DNA of 19,666 nucleotides from UBA11524 sp964547515 (GCA_964547515.1 CAZJOA010000038.1:1-19666); one strand, 5' to 3'. Shown: positions 8,395 through 15,573, counted from the first letter of the stretch. Numbers and translations: made by a program. The notes: generated by a model from the sequence alone, not told the origin.

Positions 8395-8955
8395 ATGAAT
8401 GCATTGCTCAACGGCTGGAACGCCTTTGCCAAGAGGCATCCGGCAGCATCGAAATGGATCCGCGAGGGCGGACTGTTCGTGATCGTCTGCAACCTGGTGA
8501 CGGTGTTCAAGTACCTGATCCTGCAATTCCTGCCGAAGCTGCTGACGGGACTTCCCGTGACGGATTTCGGCTGGCCGGGCATCGACATGACCCTGCTGGG
8601 CGAGACCTTCAAGTGGAACATCCTCGGCTATGACGCGGCGCACGGCGGACTGCGCTATTTTGTGGCGTACATGATCGCCATGGTCATCGGCGAAGCGGTG
8701 AACTTCCCCATCCAGCGCAATTTCGTCTTCCGCAGCAAGGGCAATGTGTGGTATCAGATCCTCTGGTATGTCGTGGCCTTCTGCGTGGTGACGGTGATCG
8801 TCAACTCGGTGAACTGCATCTGGGTGGCGGTGGCCGGCAAATTCGTGCCGGACTGGGTCTACAACATCGGCACGACCGTGCTCAATGGCGGCGTGTCCAT
8901 GGTGATCTTCTTCGTGGTGAACAAGATCATCTTCCCTGAAGGAGAGAAAAAGTGA
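8395..8955 (+). CDS. GtrA-family four-helix membrane protein
   Basis: This is a 186-residue integral membrane protein of the GtrA-like family, members of which are implicated in moving or using polyprenyl-linked sugars for surface glycan decoration. GGAGG at 8384-8388 supports the start. Four hydrophobic segments lie at about 25-47, 86-104, 120-142 and 155-178. The family signature after helix 2 is visible as NFPIQRNFVFRSKGN (103-117), matching the usual NF..R..vF pattern. The loop between helices 1 and 2 (48-85) is longer than in compact GtrA proteins of about 120-150 residues. The C-terminus ends in EGEKK. It follows the GH3 genes on the same strand, separated by a probable terminator, so coupling to glycan processing is suggested but not shown. 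Confidence 0.82.
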   Translation: MNALLNGWNAFAKRHPAASKWIREGGLFVIVCNLVTVFKYLILQFLPKLLTGLPVTDFGWPGIDMTLLGETFKWNILGYDAAHGGLRYFVAYMIAMVIGEAVNFPIQRNFVFRSKGNVWYQILWYVVAFCVVTVIVNSVNCIWVAVAGKFVPDWVYNIGTTVLNGGVSMVIFFVVNKIIFPEGEKK

Positions 8956-8987
8956 GGCCTTGGGGGGACGAGCTTGCATGAGCAAAA

Positions 8988-9026
8988 AAAATCGTGGGGT
9001 GGCATTTCCTGCCGCTCCACGATTTT
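8988..9026 (+). terminator. Strong bidirectional intrinsic terminator
   Basis: AAAATCGTGGGGTGGCA and TGCCGCTCCACGATTTT pair over 17 bp with two G-U pairs and a TTTCC loop. The stem ends in T-rich sequence on the + strand (GATTTTGTATTTT). The preceding run of A supplies a T-tract for the - strand. It ends the gtrA transcript and could block - strand transcription from kdgK. Confidence 0.85.
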
Positions 9027-9071
9027 GTATTTTGGGGGATGATGTTGGACTTGGGGGCTTGTGCTGCCCCT

Positions 9072-9199
9072 CGCGGGTGCTGTATGGATGTGAAATCAAC
9101 CAAATTGCGAGAAAATGGGACGAAGTCCCCGCGAGAAAAAGGGGTCAATGACCCCCGCGAGAAAAAGGGGCGAAGACCCCCCACGCGGGTGATGTATGG
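9072..9199. repeat. Pair of 16-bp direct repeats within the intergenic island
   Basis: CGCGGGTGCTGTATGG (9072-9087) and CGCGGGTGATGTATGG (9184-9199) match at 15 of 16 bases, 112 bases apart. Each is followed by a spacer and then a GCGAGAAAA hairpin unit, so the whole block looks like a duplicated composite element. No protein-coding signal is seen. Confidence 0.7.
9107..9182 (-). repeat. Three tandem terminator-like hairpin repeats
   Basis: Units at 9107-9130, 9131-9156 and 9157-9182 each read GCGAGAAAA(A) then a short G-run/C-run hairpin. Read on the - strand, each is a small stem followed by a T-run and CTCGC. The stems differ but stay paired: GGGAC/GTCCC, GGGGTC/GACCCC and GGGGT/GCCCC (one G-U). 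They face the 3' end of kdgK. Confidence 0.8.
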
Positions 9200-9218
9200 C
9201 GGGACAGCCCTCTCGATC

Positions 9219-9244
9219 GCGAGAAAAAGGGGTCAATGACCCCC
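9219..9244 (-). repeat. Fourth terminator-like hairpin repeat unit
   Basis: This is identical over 26 bases to the unit at 9131-9156. On the - strand it is a 6-bp GGGGTC/GACCCC stem followed by TTTTT and CTCGC. It lies 57 bases beyond the kdgK stop and is the first unit that a kdgK transcript would meet. Confidence 0.78.
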
Positions 9245-9261
9245 GAAGCCCCCTCGTCCTG

Positions 9262-9279
9262 GTCGGACTGCCGTCCGAC
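9262..9279 (-). terminator. Perfect hairpin immediately 3' of kdgK
   Basis: GTCGGAC and GTCCGAC form a perfect 7-bp stem around a 4-base loop. Outer CCCCC (about 9249) and GGGGG (about 9289) may extend it. There is no T-run directly after it; the hairpin repeats with T-runs follow downstream on the - strand. Confidence 0.45.
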
Positions 9280-9300
9280 AACGTCCTCGGGGGCAGCCCC

Positions 9301-10389
9301 TCAGCGCTTGATGTCGTAGTTCATGTTCGCCAGGTTCTTGATCGTCCGCACATCGTCGATGATGTTGGCGTCGCCGTGGATGGTGTGCTTGATGACCGAG
9401 GACGCAACGGCGAAATTCAGCATGTCCATGGGCTTGTAGCCGTGGATCATGGCGTAGATCAGGCCGGAAGCGAAGGCATCACCGCCGCCGACGCGATCCA
9501 GGATGGTGAAGGTGAAGAGGCGGGATTCGAAGGTGTGCCCCTCGTACCACATGAAGGCCTTGAGGCTGTTCTCCGAGCCGGAATGGGCATAGCGGACATG
9601 CCGCGCGATGCAGGTCAGGTTGGGATAGCGTGCGACGAATTTCTGGAAGATCTCGTCCTGCTGCTCATACGTCGGCTGGAGCGGCACGCCGTCCTTCCAG
9701 TCACCCTTGCTGTGATCGTTCTCGTCCTTCCACAGGTGATACGGCTCGATCCCCAACAGGATGTTGACATAGGGCAGGCATTCGGTGCAGAAATCGCGTG
9801 CTTCCTCCCAGGTCCACAGGGTGGAACGGAAATTGCCGTCGAAGGACACCGTCATCCCCTTCTGATTGGCGACCTTGAGCATGTCCAGCACCAGCTGACG
9901 GCAGTTGGGCGCGAGCGCGGGCGTGATGCCCGACAGGTGCAGCCAGTCGTATCCGTCCAGCAGCGCGTCCAGGTCGACCTTGGAGAAGTCGTATTCCGTT
10001 AGCGCGGAATGCTTCCGGTCATAGATGACCTTGCTGGCGCGGATGCCGTACCCCGTCTCCAGATAGTACGTCCCCAGACGATGGGTGGGGGTCTCCTCCG
10101 GCGTGGACAGGATCATCGGCGTGCAGTGCACGTCATTGGAGCGGAGGCTTCTCACGGCGGACTTGCCCAGCGAATTGTTGGGCACGACGGAGAAGAAGGT
10201 GCTGTCCACCCCCAGATTCGCCAGTGCGAGGGCGATGTTCGCTTCCGACCCGCCGTAGCTCAGCCCGAAGGACGTGGCCATGCGGATCTTGTCGTAATTC
10301 GGAGGTGTCAGCCGAAGCATGATCTCTCCCATGGTGATGAACTTCTTCTGTCCCGGTTGATTTGTCAGCAGCGGATTGGCATGGATCAT
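9301..10389 (-). CDS. kdgK: PfkB-family sugar kinase, probable 2-keto-3-deoxygluconate kinase
   Basis: This 362-residue cytoplasmic kinase of the ribokinase/PfkB family is predicted to phosphorylate 2-keto-3-deoxygluconate, the shared intermediate of hexuronate and pectin breakdown, to the 6-phosphate used by KDPG aldolase. The first PfkB signature is at 46-60 (GGSEANIALALANLG). The second is at 298-310 (DRVGGGDAFASGL), with catalytic base D304; GGGD replaces the common GAGD. LSGITPAL in the middle is typical of KdgK-like members. The start follows a GGAAGGAAGG-type site on the - strand. The protein is somewhat longer than the usual 310-340 residues because of a charged insert near 215-245 (WKDENDHSKGDWKDG). 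No uronate isomerase or aldolase gene lies nearby, so substrate assignment rests on family resemblance. It has its own promoter. Confidence 0.83.
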   Translation of the reverse strand: MIHANPLLTNQPGQKKFITMGEIMLRLTPPNYDKIRMATSFGLSYGGSEANIALALANLGVDSTFFSVVPNNSLGKSAVRSLRSNDVHCTPMILSTPEETPTHRLGTYYLETGYGIRASKVIYDRKHSALTEYDFSKVDLDALLDGYDWLHLSGITPALAPNCRQLVLDMLKVANQKGMTVSFDGNFRSTLWTWEEARDFCTECLPYVNILLGIEPYHLWKDENDHSKGDWKDGVPLQPTYEQQDEIFQKFVARYPNLTCIARHVRYAHSGSENSLKAFMWYEGHTFESRLFTFTILDRVGGGDAFASGLIYAMIHGYKPMDMLNFAVASSVIKHTIHGDANIIDDVRTIKNLANMNYDIKR

Positions 10390-10428
10390 AGGTGTACCTT
10401 CCTTCCGTGTGTGATGGGGGGATCGGTC

Positions 10429-10449
10429 GTGTTATGCTCATTATAGCAC
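10429..10449 (-). promoter_or_regulatory. Candidate operator over the kdgK -10 box
   Basis: GTGTTAT (10429-10435) and ATAGCAC (10443-10449) form an imperfect inverted repeat (6 of 7 pairs) with a 7-base centre. It covers the -10 box, a position where a repressor would block polymerase. No regulator gene is present in the window. Confidence 0.4.
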
Positions 10450-10468
10450 ATTTCGGCGGACTCTGCAA
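10440..10468 (-). promoter_or_regulatory. Extended -10 promoter for kdgK
   Basis: On the - strand TTGCAG (10468-10463), a 17-base spacer and TATAAT (10445-10440) are seen, with TGC just before the -10 (extended -10). The -35 is poor (3 of 6). The kdgK start lies about 50 bases downstream. Confidence 0.7.
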
Positions 10469-10489
10469 TGCACCCCAAGGGGCTAATAA

Positions 10490-10639
10490 AATTAGGAATT
10501 ATGAATTATGAATTATGAATTGAAAGTGTTTTGCGGATGCCTGCGGGGACAGTCCGGCACTGAAGAACCAGCATCAGCGGCATCAGCACGGCGCTCCACA
10601 TGATAAATTCATAATTCATCATTCCTAATTCATCATTCC
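10490..10639. repeat. AT-rich heptamer-repeat island with inverted arms
   Basis: The left arm (10490-10521) is AATTAGG followed by three AATTATG heptamers. The right arm (about 10602-10639) carries the complementary AATTCAT, CATTCCT and CATTCC heptamers. About 80 GC-rich bases lie between. The 281-base gap between kdgK and yunB holds this island plus the kdgK promoter, and no gene. It could be a MITE-like or structural element; no target duplication was identified. Confidence 0.72.
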
Positions 10640-10670
10640 GCCAACTCCCAACTTCAAATCCTTCTGGACG

Positions 10671-11336
10671 TTATGGAATCAGATCCAGCAGGTCCATGTC
10701 GTTGCCGACATCGGTGAAGGTGTCGGGGACTTCGCCGACGATGATGGATTCGGCCATTGCGACCTGTGTGGAGGCCTCGACGGTCTGTGCGCCGGTGGGG
10801 ATGACCAGCTGGACGCGCGCGGTGAGGGTGAGGGAAACGCGATGGCGTGTCTGGTTGATGCCGGCGGTGGAGAAATCGGTGTGGAAGTCGGCGTGGACGC
10901 TGCCCACGGGGAGGACGCGCACCTCAATGCGCGGCCCTGAACCCGCCAGGAGGTTCAGCCCCAGGGCGCTTCCCAGCGGGACGCGCACCGTCTGATCCCG
11001 CATCGTCTCCAGACGTCCCTGTGCCGTCAGGCTCACCCGCGCCGCAAGACGGTTCATCTCCGGCGTGTTGGCCTGGATCAGCCGCACCTGACCGTCCGCA
11101 TCCGTGGTGACATGCATCAGGCTGTCGTATGCCACCTCGCCTGAGGAGAGCAGCTCCGCGGCGGACTCATTGAGCACCTGCACGGCCATTGCCCGTGCCT
11201 GCGCCTGCGCCAGGGAGAGCACCACCCGGGTCAGGTTGTGCTCCGCGAGGAGGATGCACCCCGCGATGAACACCATGCCTCCCGCCAGGGCGATGAGCGT
11301 CCGCCGACGATCCCGCTTGCCGTGGGATGCAGTCAT
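10671..11336 (-). CDS. yunB: Sporulation protein YunB
   Basis: This 221-residue protein matches the YunB family, which in Bacillus is made in the mother cell under sigma-E and is needed for normal sporulation; its biochemical role is not established. Residues about 13-32 are a single hydrophobic segment after a basic N-terminus (KRDRRR). Family-like segments include NQTRHRVSLTLTARVQLVIP (about 163-182) and MAESIIVGEVPDTF (about 191-204) near the C-terminus. AAGGAGG lies 7 bases before the ATG on the - strand. It is divergent from the PBP gene, with 151 bases between the start codons. No convincing sigma-E promoter was recognised there. Length agrees with the family (about 220-250). It supports a spore-forming host. 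Confidence 0.87.
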   Translation of the reverse strand: MTASHGKRDRRRTLIALAGGMVFIAGCILLAEHNLTRVVLSLAQAQARAMAVQVLNESAAELLSSGEVAYDSLMHVTTDADGQVRLIQANTPEMNRLAARVSLTAQGRLETMRDQTVRVPLGSALGLNLLAGSGPRIEVRVLPVGSVHADFHTDFSTAGINQTRHRVSLTLTARVQLVIPTGAQTVEASTQVAMAESIIVGEVPDTFTDVGNDMDLLDLIP

Positions 11337-11393
11337 TTGCCCGCCTCCTTCGTTATATTTTCTGAAGGCAAAAATGCAGCGTGTGCGAAATGG

Positions 11394-11422
11394 TTGTCTG
11401 CACCGGCATTCCGTGCTATAAT
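11394..11422 (+). promoter_or_regulatory. Extended -10 promoter for the PBP gene
   Basis: TTGTCT (11394-11399), a 17-base spacer and a perfect TATAAT (11417-11422) preceded by TGC (extended -10) are seen. It lies 65 bases before the PBP start in the yunB/PBP divergent region. It looks like a vegetative sigma-A promoter. Confidence 0.78.
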
Positions 11423-11426
11423 TATG

Positions 11427-11459
11427 TGGATCGATCCAGCCCTATGCACGATCGATCCA
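11427..11459 (+). promoter_or_regulatory. Twin GATCGATCCA sites at the PBP transcription start
   Basis: GATCGATCCA occurs at 11429-11438 and 11450-11459, 21 bases apart (two helical turns). The first lies in the perfect palindrome TGGATCGATCCA (11427-11438). Both sit just downstream of the -10 box, which suits a regulator-binding role. This is inferred. Confidence 0.4.
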
Positions 11460-11487
11460 TCGACCCCCGCGCCATAAGGAGGCATCC

Positions 11488-14250
11488 ATGAAGAAGAAAC
11501 GCAACCCCCTGGCCTACCGCACGGAGGAGGAGGGATTCTGGGCACCGGCGACCGGCAGCACCGGTGCGGACTGGCAGGATACGGAGGACGCCTTCCTCCC
11601 CATCGAGGAAGAGAAGCTCGAGCCCCATTCCATCTTCAAGCCCCGGGTGCGTCAGCCCAATTTCATCCTGAGCGTCATGGTCAATGCGGTGCGCATCCTG
11701 GCGGTGCTGGTGCTCGTGGGCGGACTGGCGCTGGTGGGCGCTGTGGCGGGCATCGCCAAGGGGTATGTGGAGACCGCCCCGACCCTTGACCTCGCCGCGC
11801 TGGACGATCAGGCGCAGACCTCCTTCATCTACGATGCCAACGGAAACCTCATCACCGAATACAAGGGCATCGAGAACCGCGTCATGGTGTCCATCGAGGC
11901 CATGCCCATCTATTTGCAGCAGGCCTTCGTCGCGGTGGAGGATGCACGCTTCTACACCCATGACGGCATCGACCTGAAACGCATCGTGGGTGCATTCGTG
12001 TCCAACCTGACCTCGTCGTCCACCCAGGGCGGATCGACCATCACCCAGCAGCTCATCAAGAACACCCTCCTCTCCTCGGAGCAGAGCTATAAGCGGAAGA
12101 TCCAGGAGGCGTATCTGGCCTTGCAGCTGGAGACGACCTATACCAAGGACGAAATACTGGAATGCTACCTGAACACGATCTGGCTGGGCGAGAGCTATTA
12201 CGGCGTACAGACGGCTTCGGAGGGGTATTTCGGCAAACAGCTGAGCGAATTGACCCTGCGCGAGTGCGCCATGCTGGCCGGCACCTGCAATTCGCCCTAT
12301 TATTACAATCCCCGGCGCAATTTCTACACCCGACAGAGGGAGGGCGTGGATTACCCCGCCATCACCAACAACCGCACCAATTACGTCCTGCGGTGCATGT
12401 ATGAGAACCAGTTCATCACCTATGAGCAGTATCAGGAGGCGCTCGATCCGGCGACGGCGAACGTGCTGCAAAGCGACCCGAACACGGGCGGCGGGATGTA
12501 CGCCTATGCGCATTATGTGGAATACGCGGTGGACGAGGTGATCGACATCTTCCTGAAGCTGGAGAACCTGGAGAACACCTCCGCCAACCGCAGCGCCATG
12601 GAGAACAAGCTCCGCACGGGCGGATACCGCGTCCAGCTCGCCATCGACCCCACCATCCAGCAGACCGTGCAGGACACCATCTCCGGCTGGACGAAGTACC
12701 CCTCCCTGCGCGACCCGTCGGACAAGGTGATGCGTTCCTCCAACGGGGACGGCACATACACCGAGACCATCGAGCCCCAGGCGGCGGCGGTGGTGATCGA
12801 CTACCGCACGGGCGAGATCAAGGCCATCATCGGCAGCCGGGATGAGCCCACCGTCAAGAAGACCCTCAACCGCGCCGTGGACATGAAGATGCCCGTCGGA
12901 TCGTCCATCAAGCCCATTTCCGTCTATGCCCCGGCCATTGAGCTGGGTGCGTCCCCCGCGTCCGTGGTGAGCAATATGCCCCTGCCCATCGCGGGGTGGA
13001 AGAATGCCAGGGGGCAGGATTCCTGGCCGACGAATTACGGCGGGAAGAACTACGCCGGACAGGAGACCCTCCGCAAGGCGCTCGTCAACTCCCACAACAC
13101 CGCCGCCGCCCAGACCCTCATGACCATGGTGGGCGTGGAGCGCTCGGTGGACTTCCTTCACCGCCTCGGCATTGATGATGCCCACATCGACGCGACTCCC
13201 TTCGGCCTGAGCCTGGGCTCCAGCGGCATCACCCCCTTGCAGATGACCGCTGCCTTCGGCACGCTCGCCAATGGCGGCGTGTATCAGGCACCCATCAGCG
13301 TCCTGGGCATCTCCGACAGCGAAGGCAATGTCGTCTGGGACGGCCATGCCAATCAGGAGCGCCGCATCGTCTTCTCCCAGTCCACCGCGTATCTCGTCGT
13401 GGATATGCTCAAGGACGCGGTGAAATCCGGCACGGGCACGAATGCGAAGATCTCCGGGCAGACCGTCGCGGGCAAGACCGGCACGAATTCTGACCAGAAG
13501 GGCGTGTTCTTCGCCGGAATGACGGGGTATTACGCCTCGTCGCTGTGGATCGGGCATGACAACTACAAGGCGCTGACGTCCAAGACCACCGGATCGAGTG
13601 CTGCCGCGCCCCTGTGGCAGGCGTACATGAAGAAGATCCATGCCGGTCTGAGCAACAAGAACATCCTGGACGGCGATCCGTCGGAATACGACCTGGTGAA
13701 GGCCACGACCTGCGGTGTGTCCGGTCAGCTGGCGACCGCCGCCTGCCGCAACGATGCCATGGGCTACGGCGTGGTGACGGATTACTGGGCGGAGGGCACC
13801 GTCCCCACCACCTATTGCCAGATGCACACCACCCAGCGCATTTGTCAGGACAGCGGCATGGCAGCCTCGGCCTACTGCGCCAATGTGGCGGAGAAGGGTG
13901 TCATCAGCATCCCCTATGGGCATCCGCTGTACCAGTTCCTGGGCACGCAATATGAGGATGTGCTGATCGAATACCTCGGCGAAAGCTGCGTCAGCGCCAG
14001 CCACACCTGCACCTGGCACACCTCCTATCAGGAGAACACCACGGTGGAGAACACCCTCATCCCCGATGCGCTCCTCCTCCTGACCCAGGCGCAGAATCAG
14101 CTGGCCACCATGGATGTGTACAGCACGGCTTATTCCAACCTGCAAAGCGCCGTGACCAACCTGCAATATGTCATCAGTCAGGCTAATCCCTCCCAGGCGG
14201 AGGTCGCGTGGGCGATGGCACAGCTTACGCAGGCTATGGCCAGCAATTAA
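11488..14250 (+). CDS. Class A (bifunctional) penicillin-binding protein
   Basis: This 920-residue membrane-anchored enzyme makes and cross-links peptidoglycan. AAGGAGG (11476-11482) supports the start. Residues 1-58 are an acidic cytoplasmic tail and about 65-88 a transmembrane helix. The GT51 glycosyltransferase domain has EDARFYTHDGID (catalytic E151) and GGSTITQQLIKNTL. The transpeptidase domain has SSIK (S472-K475), SHN (535-537) and KTGT (663-666), so all catalytic motifs are intact. A Cys-rich segment (about 745-845, including CRNDAMGYG, YCQMH and ICQDS) follows, as in clostridial homologues. The last 60 residues (about 862-920) resemble a FIVAR-type helical module. It is divergent from yunB, so a link to sporulation or cortex synthesis is possible, but the promoter looks vegetative. 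Length is typical of PBP1-type proteins with long tails. Confidence 0.93.
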   Translation: MKKKRNPLAYRTEEEGFWAPATGSTGADWQDTEDAFLPIEEEKLEPHSIFKPRVRQPNFILSVMVNAVRILAVLVLVGGLALVGAVAGIAKGYVETAPTLDLAALDDQAQTSFIYDANGNLITEYKGIENRVMVSIEAMPIYLQQAFVAVEDARFYTHDGIDLKRIVGAFVSNLTSSSTQGGSTITQQLIKNTLLSSEQSYKRKIQEAYLALQLETTYTKDEILECYLNTIWLGESYYGVQTASEGYFGKQLSELTLRECAMLAGTCNSPYYYNPRRNFYTRQREGVDYPAITNNRTNYVLRCMYENQFITYEQYQEALDPATANVLQSDPNTGGGMYAYAHYVEYAVDEVIDIFLKLENLENTSANRSAMENKLRTGGYRVQLAIDPTIQQTVQDTISGWTKYPSLRDPSDKVMRSSNGDGTYTETIEPQAAAVVIDYRTGEIKAIIGSRDEPTVKKTLNRAVDMKMPVGSSIKPISVYAPAIELGASPASVVSNMPLPIAGWKNARGQDSWPTNYGGKNYAGQETLRKALVNSHNTAAAQTLMTMVGVERSVDFLHRLGIDDAHIDATPFGLSLGSSGITPLQMTAAFGTLANGGVYQAPISVLGISDSEGNVVWDGHANQERRIVFSQSTAYLVVDMLKDAVKSGTGTNAKISGQTVAGKTGTNSDQKGVFFAGMTGYYASSLWIGHDNYKALTSKTTGSSAAAPLWQAYMKKIHAGLSNKNILDGDPSEYDLVKATTCGVSGQLATAACRNDAMGYGVVTDYWAEGTVPTTYCQMHTTQRICQDSGMAASAYCANVAEKGVISIPYGHPLYQFLGTQYEDVLIEYLGESCVSASHTCTWHTSYQENTTVENTLIPDALLLLTQAQNQLATMDVYSTAYSNLQSAVTNLQYVISQANPSQAEVAWAMAQLTQAMASN

Positions 14251-14411
14251 ATTAGGAATTTTAGGCAAGCTGTTTTAGGTAATTAGGAATTAGGAATTAT
14301 GAATTTGGCATGTGTTGCCGAATGCGCCGTTCATCATTCATCATTCCCAATTTACCAGTGCTCCAGTGTAACACTCTCAATTCCTAATTCATCATTCATC
14401 ATTCCTAATTC
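14251..14411. repeat. AT-rich heptamer-repeat island after the PBP gene
   Basis: It starts immediately after the PBP stop codon. AATTAGG, AATTAGG, AATTATG heptamers run at 14281-14305. Complementary-orientation heptamers (TCATTCA, TCATTCC, TAATTCC types) run at 14331-14348 and 14378-14411. The arms are inverted relative to each other and could fold. It is the same family as the island at 10490-10639. The 186-base gap before the next gene holds this and no gene. Confidence 0.72.
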
Positions 14412-14436
14412 CCCAAAAAAAGGGGGGGTGGTGCGT

Positions 14437-15573
14437 ATGTCCAACATGTTTGACTACCTGACCTGGCGGGGGGATCTCCCGCTGACCTACAGCCCGCTGA
14501 ACGATGTGGACAGCCTGATCTTCGCGGTGCTGAGCTACCAGAGCTACCCGGAGGAGACCATGCGTCTGCGCGACCTGAATGTCCCGGCGCTGCCGGTGAC
14601 GGGTCGTCGTCATCCGAGCTTTCTGGAGGAAAGCAGTACCCTGCTGATCCGCGCCGCCGCCACCGAACGCTTCGCGGGGGTGCGCGTCCACCATGCCGTG
14701 GCCGTGACCGATCCCGACCGGGATATGCAGTTCGCCGCGGTGACATTCGGTCTGCCGGACGGGACGGAATTCGTGGCCTTCCGGGGGACGGACAGCTCCC
14801 TCGTGGGCTGGCATGAGGACTTCAACATGGCGTTCGAAAGCCCCGTGCCCGCCCAATCCGCGGCCGTGGCGTACCTGAACGCCATCGCCGCCGGGACGGA
14901 TGCCCCCATTTTCCTGGGCGGACACAGCAAGGGCGGCAATCTGGCGGTGTACGCCGCAGCCCATGCGGACACTGCCGTCCAGACACGCATCCGCGCCGTG
15001 TATTCCTTCGACGGCCCGGGTCTGGATGATGCCACCATGGCCTCCGACGGCTATGCGCGTATCGCCCGCCGCATCCGTTCCTTCATCCCCCAGCAATCCG
15101 TGGTGGGGCTGCTCATGTCCTATCACCCGGAATACACCGTCGTCCGGTCGGATGGCGTGGGGCTGCTGCAGCACAATGGCTTCACCTGGCAGGTGCTGGG
15201 CACGAGCTTCGTCGCCGTGACGGAGCTGGACGTGTCCAGTCAGGTGGTGGATCAGACCGTGCATGCCTGGCTGTCCCGCGTCAGCCCGGAACAGCGCCGG
15301 CGCTTCGTGTCGACCATCTTCAGCATTCTGGAGTCCACCGGCGCGAACACCACCACGGAGCTGATCCAGCATGCACCGGAGATGCTCCCCGCTATCCACA
15401 AAGCCCTCCAGGGTCTGGATCTCGAGACCGCGCGGATGGTCGTCTCCCTCTGCGGGCAGTTCATGCACATCGGTGCGTCGAACATCCGCGACCTGCTGCG
15501 CCAGCGCATCCAGTCCGAAAGCAACGAAACGAAACAAGGAGATACGAGCCATGTCAGCCGAATTGATGAATGA
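14437..15573 (+). CDS. DUF2974-type alpha/beta hydrolase (Mbeg1-like)
   Basis: This is a 378-residue predicted cytoplasmic hydrolase with no signal peptide. The N-terminus FDYLTWRGDLPLTYSPLNDVD is characteristic of DUF2974. The nucleophile elbow is GGHSKGG with S164. YSFDGPG (D192) and LLQHNGFTWQ (H246) supply the likely remaining catalytic residues. Family members are annotated as lipase-like, and the substrate is unknown. The start at 14437 is chosen because the conserved N-terminus begins there; the reading frame extends upstream only through the AT-rich repeat island. The site before it is a G-run (AGGGGGGGTG), and an in-frame GTG at 14431 is a less likely alternative. It overlaps the next gene by 23 bases, implying translational coupling. 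Confidence 0.82.
   Translation: MSNMFDYLTWRGDLPLTYSPLNDVDSLIFAVLSYQSYPEETMRLRDLNVPALPVTGRRHPSFLEESSTLLIRAAATERFAGVRVHHAVAVTDPDRDMQFAAVTFGLPDGTEFVAFRGTDSSLVGWHEDFNMAFESPVPAQSAAVAYLNAIAAGTDAPIFLGGHSKGGNLAVYAAAHADTAVQTRIRAVYSFDGPGLDDATMASDGYARIARRIRSFIPQQSVVGLLMSYHPEYTVVRSDGVGLLQHNGFTWQVLGTSFVAVTELDVSSQVVDQTVHAWLSRVSPEQRRRFVSTIFSILESTGANTTTELIQHAPEMLPAIHKALQGLDLETARMVVSLCGQFMHIGASNIRDLLRQRIQSESNETKQGDTSHVSRIDE

Noticed and set aside
5226..8621. 1131-codon open frame antisense to the second GH3 gene
   Set aside because: Same codon-bias shadow; it spans the promoter, terminator and intergenic sequence of the real genes and shows no recognisable domain.
9107..9244. CRISPR array
   Set aside because: Repeats are adjacent or irregularly spaced, contain their own hairpin and T-run, and have no unique spacers of even length; no cas genes are present.
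9196..10002. 268-codon + strand frame over kdgK
   Set aside because: It begins in the intergenic hairpin repeats and lies antisense to kdgK; the translation is shadow-like.
10490..10639. Insertion sequence
   Set aside because: No transposase frame and no identifiable target duplication; at about 150 bases it could only be a MITE-like or structural repeat.
11422..14268. 948-codon open frame antisense to the PBP gene
   Set aside because: It overlaps a PBP with all catalytic motifs and has no credible start or protein family features.
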